Source: a bacterium (GTDB lineage: Bacteria; UBA9089; JASEGY01). Taken from it: a DNA stretch of 8,292 nucleotides. Below are positions 1-5,962 of this stretch, one piece after another. The position numbers and the translations under genes are program-made. Positions within the stretch are counted from its first letter, which is position 1. Each line of letters begins with the position of its first letter. The notes under the pieces are model-generated. The model saw only the letters and a program-made list of their open reading frames with translations, was not told the DNA's origin and did no database searches. The stretch covers positions 1 through 8,292 of the forward strand of contig JASEGY010000136.1 in NCBI GenBank assembly GCA_030019105.1, in the 5' to 3' direction.

Positions 1-50
1 TACCAGAGGTATCGACAAGTCAGGGCCGAAACTTTAGGTGGTTTTGTTAG

Positions 51-188
51 TCACGTCCCCAGGTTAACCATAGTCTTAATATCCTGGTTGTCCATATTGG
101 TCACATTCTCCAGAGGAACATAATAGGATACAGTCGGATCAACCACTCCTGATTTTTCAAAGTATCGTTTCGGTTTCTTATAATTCAT
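51..188 (-). pseudogene. Truncated N-terminus of an AAA-type ATPase
   Basis: A 45-codon reading frame starts at ATG 186-188, 94 nt after the leuS stop, with a weak AGGGAAAG upstream as a possible ribosome site. It reads MNYKKPKRYFEKSGVVDPTV at the start and ends in NMDNQDIKTMVNLGT. The pattern K-R-Y-F-x-x-x-G-x-x-x-P-x-x-x-Y-x-V followed by a short acidic stretch resembles the N-terminal lead-in of prokaryotic AAA-like ATPases, in which a Walker A motif normally follows within a few residues. Here a TGA at 51-53 ends the frame before any P-loop, and I found no P-loop in the other two frames of the remaining 50 bases. I infer a decayed or truncated gene. The match is by eye and the frame is short, so a chance ORF is possible. 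Confidence 0.4.
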
Positions 189-247
189 ATTACTTTCCCT
201 GGTAACGTAGCCATAAACTTCAACAACCCGACAAGAGAACAGGAATT

Positions 248-266
248 GGTGTCTTCGTGTCTTTGT
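248..266. repeat. Short period-8 repeat remnant downstream of leuS
   Basis: On the minus strand this reads CAAAGACA CGAAGACA CC, two imperfect copies of an 8-mer, preceded by CGTTCAGCTA. The same CGTTCAGCTA decamer occurs on the plus strand at 5592-5601, at the outer edge of another repeat cluster. It is short and shown mainly for completeness. The rest of the 189-282 gap holds nothing recognisable, and no clear terminator for leuS is visible. Confidence 0.3.
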
Positions 267-282
267 AGCTGAACGATTACCT

Positions 283-2901
283 TTAAATAACGATATTGAC
301 TATCTTCTTAGGTACATAGATCAATTTCCTTATTTCTTTGCCCAAAATAAAACGGACTACATTTTCATCCGCCACAGCCGCGGACTTAATCTCTTCTTCC
401 GAAGCATCAGCGCTAACCTTCATCTTTCCACGCAACTTACCATTGACCTGAACAATAATCATGATCTCTTCTTCGACTATTGCTTCAGGATCGAACTGCG
501 GCCAGGGCTGCTGGAGCACACTGGGCCGGTTGCCTGTTCTTTCCCATAATTCTTCGGCCAGATGCGGGGCAAAAGGCGAAAGAAGCAGAATGACAGCCTC
601 AATGGCTTCCTTGAACACAGCCGGATTGACTGACCCGGCCTGGGAGACCTCATTGACTAATTCCATAATAGCGGCAATGGCTGTGTTAAATTGAAAGCGC
701 CGGGCAATATCATCCGTTGCCCGTTTAATTGTTTGCTGCGTAAACCTATGAAGATTTTGTTCAGCCGGGCTGAGCTGTTCAGGAAGGGATAAGGCAGCTT
801 CTTTTATTAGCTCAATGTTGGAATCAACTAACCGGGTTACCCTCCTTAAAAATCTGAAGGCCCCTTCTACTCCACGGTTACTCCAATCCAGATCGCGCTC
901 CGGGGGAGAAGCAAACAAGATAAAGACCCTGACTGTATCGGCCCCGTATTTTTTAATAATATCTCCCGGATCCACCACATTGCCTTTTGATTTAGACATC
1001 TTGGCTCCATCTTTGATCACCATGCCCTGGGTGAGGAGATTGGCAAAGGGTTCCCTGGGAGTCAAAAGCTCAAGATCGTGCATAACCTTGGTGAAAAAGC
1101 GGGCATAGAGGAGATGGAGAATGGCGTGTTCTATCCCGCCAATGTATTGATCCACTGGGAGCCAGTAGTCAGCCTCAGTACGACCAAAAGGAGACCTGTC
1201 CTGCTGCGGATCGGCAAACCTGGCAAAATACCAGGAAGAATCAACAAAGGTGTCCATGGTGTCTGTTTCTCTTTTGGCCGGGCCTTCACATTGAGGACAT
1301 TGCGTTTGAACAAAATCATCTACTTTGGAAAGATGGGATTGATCCTCTTCGTAGATATCGATGTCGGGCAATTTTACCGGAAGATCATCTTCCGGCACCG
1401 GCACTATTCCACACTTCGAACAATAAATAATAGGTATGGGGGTTCCCCAGTATCTCTGCCTGGAGACAAGCCAATCCCGCAGACGATAATTGATCGTGGC
1501 CTTGCCCATACCTTCGGCCTCCATCCAGTCAATAATAGCCCCAATCGCTTCCTTGCCGGGCATCCCATCAAATTGGGCCGAATTAATCAAAAACCCTTCG
1601 TCCTCATAAGCCTCTTCCATATTCTCTACTGACAGATCTTTCCCAGACGACTGGATAACAACTCGCATGGGGAGGTGGTGGGCTTTAGCAAATTCAAAGT
1701 CCCTCTGGTCGTGGGTAGGCACGGCCATAATAGCGCCGGTGCCGTATTCCATAAGGACATAGTTAGCTACCCAGATAGGGATTTCCTCACCATTGACCGG
1801 ATTAATAGCCGTTCGGCCCGTAGGTATCCCTTCTTTGGAAAGTTCTATCTCGGCCGGATCACGTCCCTTCCAGCGGTCAACGAATTCCAATACCTCTTTT
1901 TCCGTTGGGAGTCCTTTGATTAGTTCCGGCAGTAGGGGATGAAGGGGTGCCAGCACCACGTAGGTGGCCCCAAAGATGGTGTCCGGCCGGGTGGTAAAGA
2001 CAGGAATTTTTGAATGCGGATTGCGGATTGCGGATTGCGGACCTTCCGATTGCGAATTGCGGATTGCGGAATGCGGATCTTCCGATTGCGGATTGCGGAT
2101 TGCGGATTGCGGATTGTCCACAACTCTGAAATATATCTCCACGCCTTTGCTCTTACCGATCCAGTTCTGCTGCATAGTCAGGACCCTCTCCGGCCAATCA
2201 CCTAAAAGAGAGTGGTCTTCCAGGAGGGCATCGGCATAATCAGTGATCTTAAAGAACCACTGGGCCAGTTGGCGTTGGGTAACTTTTGAGTCGCACCGCC
2301 AGCAGAGACCTGCGATCACCTGTTCATTGGCCAGGACAGTCAGACAGCCTGGACACCAATTAACGGCGGCTTCTTTCCGGTAAACCAGCCCCCGTTCATA
2401 GAATTTCAGGAAAAACCACTGATTCCAGCGGTAGTAATCATCCCAACAGGTAGCTGTCTCACGGTCCCAATCGTAAGCGAATCCCAGACGCTTTAACTGA
2501 TCCCGCATATAGTTCATATTCTCAATGGTCCACTTGCCTGGCCGCACTTTCTTTTCCAGGGCGGCATTTTCAGCCGGCAGACCGAAGGCATCCCAACCCA
2601 TGGGATGGAGGACATTGTAGCCCTGCATAGTCTTGAACCTGGCTAAGGCATCGCCGATAGTATAATTTCGCACATGGCCCATATGAATCCGGCCCGAAGG
2701 ATAGGGAAACATCTCCAGACAGTAATACTTGGGCTTATCCTCTTCACGCTTTGTCTTAAATAGTCCTTGCTCTTCCCAATACCTCTGCCATTTAGTCTCA
2801 ATTTCCTCAAAGGGATATTCCGGATTGCAGATTGCGGATTGCGGATTGCGGATTGCGGATTGCGGATTGCGGATTGTTACGATTTCGGATTTTAGGTTCA
2901 T
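283..2901 (-). CDS. leuS: Leucyl-tRNA synthetase with two repeat-encoded insertions
   Basis: Cytoplasmic class Ia enzyme that charges tRNA-Leu with leucine using ATP and hydrolyses mischarged tRNA. The 872-residue product has the HIGH signature as HMGH at 73-76 and KMSKS at 634-638. It has a four-cysteine zinc site (C183, C186, C200, C203) and a second set of paired cysteines (C494/C497, C535/C538). The editing domain shows TTRPDT at 303-308 and GTGAIMAVPTHDQRDF at 387-402. The anticodon-binding and C-terminal regions are complete (VQVNGKLRGK at 817-826). Two segments are foreign to the family. Residues 1-27 are encoded by 7-nt repeats inserted at the start codon, and the family-like sequence begins at EYPFEEIETKWQRYW. 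Residues 263-297 are built from NPQSAIR-type heptapeptides just before the editing motif. The only usable in-frame start is ATG 2899-2901, because the next in-frame Met (64) would delete the start of the catalytic fold. Identity is certain; the start is inferred. Confidence 0.97.
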   Translation of the reverse strand: MNLKSEIVTIRNPQSAIRNPQSAICNPEYPFEEIETKWQRYWEEQGLFKTKREEDKPKYYCLEMFPYPSGRIHMGHVRNYTIGDALARFKTMQGYNVLHPMGWDAFGLPAENAALEKKVRPGKWTIENMNYMRDQLKRLGFAYDWDRETATCWDDYYRWNQWFFLKFYERGLVYRKEAAVNWCPGCLTVLANEQVIAGLCWRCDSKVTQRQLAQWFFKITDYADALLEDHSLLGDWPERVLTMQQNWIGKSKGVEIYFRVVDNPQSAIRNPQSEDPHSAIRNSQSEGPQSAIRNPHSKIPVFTTRPDTIFGATYVVLAPLHPLLPELIKGLPTEKEVLEFVDRWKGRDPAEIELSKEGIPTGRTAINPVNGEEIPIWVANYVLMEYGTGAIMAVPTHDQRDFEFAKAHHLPMRVVIQSSGKDLSVENMEEAYEDEGFLINSAQFDGMPGKEAIGAIIDWMEAEGMGKATINYRLRDWLVSRQRYWGTPIPIIYCSKCGIVPVPEDDLPVKLPDIDIYEEDQSHLSKVDDFVQTQCPQCEGPAKRETDTMDTFVDSSWYFARFADPQQDRSPFGRTEADYWLPVDQYIGGIEHAILHLLYARFFTKVMHDLELLTPREPFANLLTQGMVIKDGAKMSKSKGNVVDPGDIIKKYGADTVRVFILFASPPERDLDWSNRGVEGAFRFLRRVTRLVDSNIELIKEAALSLPEQLSPAEQNLHRFTQQTIKRATDDIARRFQFNTAIAAIMELVNEVSQAGSVNPAVFKEAIEAVILLLSPFAPHLAEELWERTGNRPSVLQQPWPQFDPEAIVEEEIMIIVQVNGKLRGKMKVSADASEEEIKSAAVADENVVRFILGKEIRKLIYVPKKIVNIVI
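2011..2115. repeat. In-frame heptanucleotide array inside leuS (editing domain)
   Basis: About 105 nt of GATTGCG units, with variants GAATGCG and AATTGCG, encode LeuRS residues 263-297. Two 8-nt interruptions, GACCTTCC (2040-2047) and GATCTTCC (2076-2083), lie exactly 36 nt apart, so the array also has a 36-nt higher-order unit (12 codons). The insert length is a multiple of three, so the leuS frame is kept. Three heptads encode the heptapeptide NPQSAIR. Confidence 0.9.
2822..2877. repeat. Eight tandem heptanucleotides at the leuS 5' end
   Basis: There are exactly eight 7-nt units, GGATTGC with two variants (AGATTGC second, GGATTGT last). The array lies within an 89-nt insertion bounded by TATTCC at 2816-2821 and again at 2905-2910. 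The rest of the insert (2878-2904) is non-repeat sequence that supplies the current leuS ATG. The insert is not a multiple of three. Confidence 0.92.
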
Positions 2902-2912
2902 TTGTATTCCAT
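2898..2912 (-). other. Four-codon mini-ORF (MEYK) overlapping the leuS start; probable ancestral leuS start
   Basis: ATG GAA TAC AAA TGA runs from 2912 to 2898, and its TGA overlaps the leuS ATG (2901-2899) as ATGA. An AAAGG (2926-2922) lies 9 nt before ATG 2912, a good spacing, but 20 nt before ATG 2901. Joining ATG GAA TAC to the sequence after the repeat gives MEYPFEEIE, the expected LeuRS N-terminus. I infer that ribosomes still load at 2912, terminate after four codons and restart on leuS by termination-reinitiation coupling. Confidence 0.6.
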
Positions 2913-2921
2913 TCCATGAAG

Positions 2922-2926
2922 CCTTT
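2922..2926 (-). promoter_or_regulatory. Ribosome binding site for the leuS leader mini-ORF
   Basis: AAAGG on the minus strand sits 9 nt upstream of ATG 2912 and 20 nt upstream of the annotated leuS ATG 2901. The spacing favours initiation at 2912, which supports the idea that 2912 was the original leuS start. A third ATG at 2917-2915, in the remaining frame, is only 4 nt from it. Confidence 0.5.
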
Positions 2927-2986
2927 GATTACCAACCGACTACATTGGGCGGTTTCCCGTCAGATCCAGTGGATTGTTAGCACTCC

Positions 2987-2992
2987 ATTATA
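2987..2992 (-). promoter_or_regulatory. Candidate -10 box for leuS
   Basis: A perfect TATAAT on the minus strand, about 75 nt before the leuS leader ATG, sits in the context TATAATGGA. No good -35 hexamer lies 16-18 nt upstream, so the call rests on the -10 box and position alone. From 2913 to 3033 I see nothing else apart from the ribosome site; there is no T-box-like leader. Confidence 0.35.
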
Positions 2993-3033
2993 CTATTACC
3001 CCGCAACATTTACGTTGTCTGCGAGAATGTTAC

Positions 3034-3146
3034 GATTGCGGATTGAAATTGGAAATTAGAAATTAGGCTTTCACGCTTTTCCTAATTTCCAATTTCCAAT
3101 TTCCAATTTCAGCGTTCCATAATCCGCAATCTGCAATCTGCAATCC
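3034..3146. repeat. Fold-back element made of two heptad families
   Basis: The left side carries GATTGCG units then AAATTGG/AAATTAG heptads; the right side carries their reverse complements, ending in AATCCGC/AATCTGC units. The arms 3046-3067 and 3081-3102 pair over 22 bp with one mismatch around a 13-nt loop (3068-3080). The outer GCGGATT-type units are also inverted about the centre. It is the same 7-nt family as in leuS. It occupies the gap between the toxin gene and leuS. A transcript of either strand would form a long AT-rich hairpin, but no U-tract follows, so it is not a classical terminator. Confidence 0.8.
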
Positions 3147-3204
3147 AAAATTGGTTTGGTTGCGACCAGAGGCCGCGCTAAGCCTGACGGCACAATTTTT
3201 TCTA

Positions 3205-3244
3205 CAAGAAGCACTTACCCTCATGGAGCCACGGGTGCTTCTTG
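3205..3244. repeat. 10-bp perfect inverted repeat just after the toxin stop
   Basis: CAAGAAGCAC (3205-3214) and GTGCTTCTTG (3235-3244) are exact reverse complements with a 20-nt loop. The hairpin begins 7 nt after the toxin stop, in the right place to end or protect the toxin-antitoxin mRNA. No run of T follows on the minus strand, so a rho-independent terminator is not supported. Confidence 0.5.
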
Positions 3245-3250
3245 GTAGGC

Positions 3251-3535
3251 TTAATATACTTCATCGTGTGTTCCAATCTCAAGCAAAAAAATATCATCTT
3301 CGTTTTGCTTCCCGCTCTTTACAAAGTCAAATACTATTCGCAGGTCGTATCCAACGCTACACGCCCATGAACCTGATAATTCCCCTTTGAGCTTATGAGT
3401 TTCCAACTGCGAAGCAAAGGGATATTTCTCTAAGACTCTCAAGGTTTCTTCAATATCTTTGTCCAAAGTTGAATGCTTTTTGATAGCTCGCCTAAAAGCT
3501 TTTGTAAAGGTTTTACTCCAAATAAGTGTTCTCAT
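3251..3535 (-). CDS. RelE/YafQ-like type II toxin (predicted mRNA interferase)
   Basis: A 94-residue protein of typical length for the RelE/ParE fold. Family features are an N-terminal WSKTFTKAFRRAIKK helix region, LETHKLKGELSGSWACSVGYDLRIVF at 44-69 (H47, K48, K50, W57, R66) and a C-terminal IFLLEIGTHDEVY with H90 and D91. This last motif is characteristic of the YafQ-like branch, whose known members cut mRNA on the ribosome; activity here is inferred. The start overlaps the antitoxin stop as ATGA (3532-3535), so translation of the toxin is probably coupled to the antitoxin. No truncation is visible. Assignment to the superfamily is firm; which subfamily is less sure. Confidence 0.88.
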   Translation of the reverse strand: MRTLIWSKTFTKAFRRAIKKHSTLDKDIEETLRVLEKYPFASQLETHKLKGELSGSWACSVGYDLRIVFDFVKSGKQNEDDIFLLEIGTHDEVY

Positions 3536-3753
3536 TCTGAAAGTTCTCTCATTAGATCGTCTACGGCACCTTTTTTCACCTCTCCTCGTGCAAATTCTTC
3601 TCTTGCTTCTCTAATATTTTCTGCAAGCAATGCCCTTCTGTGTTCTATTAGTCTGCGCTGAAGAATATCAATGAGACTTTCTTGTTGATACTCAGGTAGT
3701 GACTCAATTACATCTATCGCTTCCTGGAATGTTACGGTTTGCTGAATAGACAT
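3532..3753 (-). CDS. Antitoxin partner of the RelE/YafQ-like toxin
   Basis: A 73-residue, highly charged, predicted all-helical protein directly upstream of the toxin with a 4-nt ATGA overlap. The N-terminal half (EAIDVIESLPEYQQESLIDI) looks like a helical dimerisation module. The C-terminal half is acidic and rich in Arg/Glu (REAREEFARGE, then AVDDLMRELSE), as expected for a segment that wraps and blocks the toxin. I do not see an obvious ribbon-helix-helix or AbrB motif, so how it would bind DNA for autoregulation is unclear. The start ATG 3751-3753 is supported by a strong AGGAGGT 6 nt upstream. Function is inferred from partnership, size and gene order; similar small antitoxins are common next to this toxin type. 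Confidence 0.75.
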   Translation of the reverse strand: MSIQQTVTFQEAIDVIESLPEYQQESLIDILQRRLIEHRRALLAENIREAREEFARGEVKKGAVDDLMRELSE

Positions 3754-3759
3754 TTTAAT

Positions 3760-3766
3760 ACCTCCT
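3760..3766 (-). promoter_or_regulatory. Strong ribosome binding site of the antitoxin
   Basis: AGGAGGT on the minus strand, 6 nt before ATG 3753, is the best Shine-Dalgarno among the genes here. A much stronger site for the antitoxin than for the coupled toxin fits the need for antitoxin excess. Between it and 3868 I see no promoter with both boxes; a GTTATTAAC at 3768-3776 is the only small dyad. Confidence 0.7.
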
Positions 3767-3868
3767 GTTAATAACCTCTTGCCATAACGAAGGACGATCG
3801 GTAGTCGTGGCAGGCTATCCAGTTCACTTTGTGTGGGGTCTGTGGTCGAGTATCGAAACCCGCATTAG

Positions 3869-3963
3869 AACACAGATTACACAGATTTTCCCAGATTGCA
3901 CAGATAAAAAATAATTCCTGACAATCTGTGAAATCTTGTGTAATCTGTGGAATCTGTGTTTCT
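3869..3963. repeat. Hairpin of inverted 9-nt tandem repeats (CACAGATTA family)
   Basis: The left arm 3871-3905 is four imperfect 9-mers (CACAGATTA, CACAGATTT, TCCCAGATT, GCACAGAT). The right arm 3922-3963 carries the reverse-complement family (AATCTGTG units, one 10 nt long). A roughly 16-nt spacer separates them. It sits between guaA and the antitoxin gene. The unit differs by one transition from the CACGGATT 9-mers at 7116-7205, so the two elements look like members of one class. No coding potential. Confidence 0.82.
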
Positions 3964-3986
3964 TTTTAGATCCGAAGACGCAAGAT

Positions 3987-4012
3987 TTCACAACAAAATG
4001 ATCGATTGTGAA
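3987..4012. repeat. Small stem-loop after the guaA stop
   Basis: TTCACAA (3987-3993) and TTGTGAA (4006-4012) form a 7-bp dyad 9 nt past the guaA stop codon. It lacks a T-tract, so it is at most a weak candidate for a 3'-end structure of the guaA mRNA. Confidence 0.3.
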
Positions 4013-4020
4013 CCATCCCG

Positions 4021-5562
4021 TTATTCCCATTCAATAGTTCCTGGAGGTTTAGAGGTAATATCATAAACGACCCGATTTACGCCGACTACCTCGTTAATGA
4101 TCCGGTTGGCAATTCGATTGAGGAGTTTGTAAGGCAGGTGGACCCAATCAGCGGTCATGCCGTCTGAGGAATTGACTGCCCGCAAGGCAATGACATTATC
4201 GTAGGTCCGTTCATCCCCCATAACACCAACACTTTTGACCGGCAGGAGGACAGCAAAAGACTGCCATATCTGTCGATACAAGTTAGCCCGCTTGATTTCC
4301 TCGGTGACAATAGTATCAGACTCCCTGAGCACATCCAATCTCTCCTGAGTTATCTCATCAATAATGCGGACAGCCAGGCCCGGCCCGGGAAAGGGTTGCT
4401 GCCAGATTATCTCGTCCGGAAGCCCCAATTTTTTCCCTAAGAGCCTAACTTCGTCCTTAAAAAGCTCCCGCAATGGCTCGACAAGTTTGAGGTGCATCTG
4501 CTCCGGCAAGCCGCCAACATTATGGTGGGACTTGATCACGGCCGAAGGCCCTTTTACCGAAACGCTTTCAATAACATCAGGATATAATGTCCCTTGAGCC
4601 AGAAATCTTACATAGCCTAATTCTTTTGCCTCGGCTTCAAAGATACGGATAAATTCATGTCCGATAATCTTGCGCTTTTTTTCCGGGTCAACCACGCCGG
4701 AGAGTTTGCTCAAAAAGGAATCCTGGGCCTCAACATACTTGAGGTTTATTTTAAAATAGTCATGAAAGATGCTAATAACCCGTTCAGCTTCCCCTTTCCT
4801 GAGAAGGCCGTTATTGACGAATATACAGATCAATTGATCCCCGATAGCTCGATGGACAAGAGCGGCTGTCACTGAAGAATCCACCCCGCCGGAGAGGGCA
4901 CAAACCACCTTTTCTTTCCCCACCTGTTCCTTGATTTGCTCTATAGATTCCTTAATAAAGGATTCCATTATCCATGAGGGAGAACATCCACATATCCGAT
5001 AGAGAAAATTTCTCAGCATACTCACCCCCTCAGGGGTATGAACTACTTCAGGATGAAACTGGACACCATACCATTTTTTCTGTTTATTTCTTATGGCGGC
5101 TACCGGGGAATTGGATGTTTGAGCGATTACTTCAAAATCCGTCGGAAGCTGGGTGATGTAATCGCCGTGGCTCATCCAAACAGTGCTTTTTGGTTTAACC
5201 CCTGAGAAGAGATCAGCATCATTAAGAATTTCCAGTTCAGCCCGGCCATACTCATGCCGGTCTGCCTGAATAACCTCACCCTCTAATAGGTGACTCATCC
5301 ACTGCATCCCGTAACATATCCCCAGCACCGGAACCTCTAACTCCAGGATCTTCAGAGACGCATGAGGCGCCCCCGGATCGTAGACACTGGACGGTCCACC
5401 AGACAGGATAAGTCCCTTTGGTTTTATGGCCCTGAGTTCTTCTATCGGGACATTATAGGGCAATATATTACAGTAAACCTTACTCTCCCTGATTCTTCTG
5501 GCAATAAGCTGGGTATATTGAGAGCCAAAGTCAAGAACAGCAATTGTTTCGTGAGTAGACAT
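4021..5562 (-). CDS. guaA: GMP synthase (glutamine-hydrolysing)
   Basis: Converts XMP to GMP using ATP and ammonia drawn from glutamine, the last step of guanine nucleotide synthesis, in the cytosol. The 513 residues match the usual length. The N-terminal class I glutamine amidotransferase has [10 protein letters not shown] at 53-62, the nucleophile C83 in GICYGMQ, and H170/E172 in the VQFHPEV motif. The ATP pyrophosphatase domain follows with the P-loop SGGVDSS at 224-230. The C-terminal dimerisation domain contains GPGLAVRI (393-400) and ends with the family tail [12 protein letters not shown]. All catalytic residues are intact. The start ATG 5560-5562 has GGAGGG 11 nt upstream, and [20 protein letters not shown] is a normal family N-terminus. 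No other purine gene lies nearby (guaB is not adjacent), and both flanks are filled by repeat elements, so it is probably transcribed alone. Confidence 0.97.
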   Translation of the reverse strand: MSTHETIAVLDFGSQYTQLIARRIRESKVYCNILPYNVPIEELRAIKPKGLILSGGPSSVYDPGAPHASLKILELEVPVLGICYGMQWMSHLLEGEVIQADRHEYGRAELEILNDADLFSGVKPKSTVWMSHGDYITQLPTDFEVIAQTSNSPVAAIRNKQKKWYGVQFHPEVVHTPEGVSMLRNFLYRICGCSPSWIMESFIKESIEQIKEQVGKEKVVCALSGGVDSSVTAALVHRAIGDQLICIFVNNGLLRKGEAERVISIFHDYFKINLKYVEAQDSFLSKLSGVVDPEKKRKIIGHEFIRIFEAEAKELGYVRFLAQGTLYPDVIESVSVKGPSAVIKSHHNVGGLPEQMHLKLVEPLRELFKDEVRLLGKKLGLPDEIIWQQPFPGPGLAVRIIDEITQERLDVLRESDTIVTEEIKRANLYRQIWQSFAVLLPVKSVGVMGDERTYDNVIALRAVNSSDGMTADWVHLPYKLLNRIANRIINEVVGVNRVVYDITSKPPGTIEWE

Positions 5563-5573
5563 AATAAACAGAT

Positions 5574-5579
5574 CCCTCC
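5574..5579 (-). promoter_or_regulatory. Ribosome binding site of guaA
   Basis: GGAGGG on the minus strand lies 11 nt before ATG 5562, a slightly long but workable spacing. It supports the chosen guaA start. A TACAATGGA partly overlaps it (5577-5585), but would place a transcription start too close to the gene to be a convincing promoter. Confidence 0.55.
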
Positions 5580-5590
5580 ATTGTAGGCAA

Positions 5591-5957
5591 GCGTTCAGCT
5601 ATCAGGTATCAGCTTAAAGAAAATCGTAACCGTTCACATCCTCTAAATGCACGGAGGTTGTCATTTCCGCGAAACTTGTCCTCGACTCCGATCGGGGAGC
5701 GGGAATCCAGCGCATTGTTGAGCCGAAAATCCTACCTGGCGTGATTTGTACAACGATTTGGCATGACTCTGGATTCCCGTTTTCGCGGGAATGACAGAAT
5801 AGCTCCGCGGGAATGGCAGCCTTCGTGCCCCCGTGAACGGTTACAGAAAATCAGGGTTGGAGATGATTGAAGACGGATTTTATTCTTCGACTTCTCCAGA
5901 GCAGTTACAGGCTGTATACCAGGCAAAACCTGACACCTGACGCCTGACACCTGAATG
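5591..5957. repeat. Nested inverted-repeat cluster between the protease gene and guaA
   Basis: The 5563-5962 gap has no gene. Its outer edges are heptad arrays in opposite orientation: TTCAGCT ATCAGGT ATCAGCT on the plus strand (5594-5614), and on the minus strand four TCAGGTG-type units (5928-5954, read on plus as ACCTGAC units). Both begin GC(A/G)TTCAG from the outside. Inside lie the 12-bp inverted repeats GTAACCGTTCAC and then a third inverted pair. The structure is thus three inverted pairs, one within another. Confidence 0.75.
5626..5844. mobile_element. 219-bp MITE-like element with 12-bp terminal inverted repeats
   Basis: GTAACCGTTCAC (5626-5637) and its exact reverse complement (5833-5844) bound a non-coding segment. 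Inside, a unit beginning GTCATTTCCGCGAAA and ending GCGGGAATCCAG (5660-5710) faces its inverted partner at 5769-5795, which begins CTGGATTCCCG and ends CGCGGGAATGAC. That partner is itself a small hairpin (TTCCCG/CGGGAA). Units of the GTCATTCCCGCGAAA...GGGAATCCAG type are widespread dispersed repeats in many bacteria. There is no transposase. I saw no clear target-site duplication outside the 12-bp ends, so mobility is inferred from the ends alone. Confidence 0.6.
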
Positions 5958-5962
5958 CTTAC

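Noticed and set aside
1078..1632. 184-codon plus-strand reading frame
   Set aside because: It is wholly antisense to leuS, shows no family motif, and has no ribosome site. It is a shadow of a strongly coding minus frame.
1964..2239. Plus-strand frames rich in RIADCGL repeats (also at 2729-2980 and 2832-3059)
   Set aside because: They are translations of the heptad repeat, which is open in all frames; not genes.
2913..3033. T-box leader for leuS
   Set aside because: The leader from the candidate -10 box is too short, with no T-box sequence or terminator/antiterminator pair.
3824..4030. 68-codon minus-strand frame
   Set aside because: It overlaps the guaA stop and runs through the 9-mer hairpin; no motif and no ribosome site.
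5563..5625. Purine riboswitch ahead of guaA
   Set aside because: The leader is short and made of a heptad repeat; no purine aptamer core was seen.
5732..5950. 72-codon minus-strand frame containing FPRKRES
   Set aside because: This peptide is the usual translation of the dispersed CCCGCGAAA...GGGAATCC repeat; it is not a gene.
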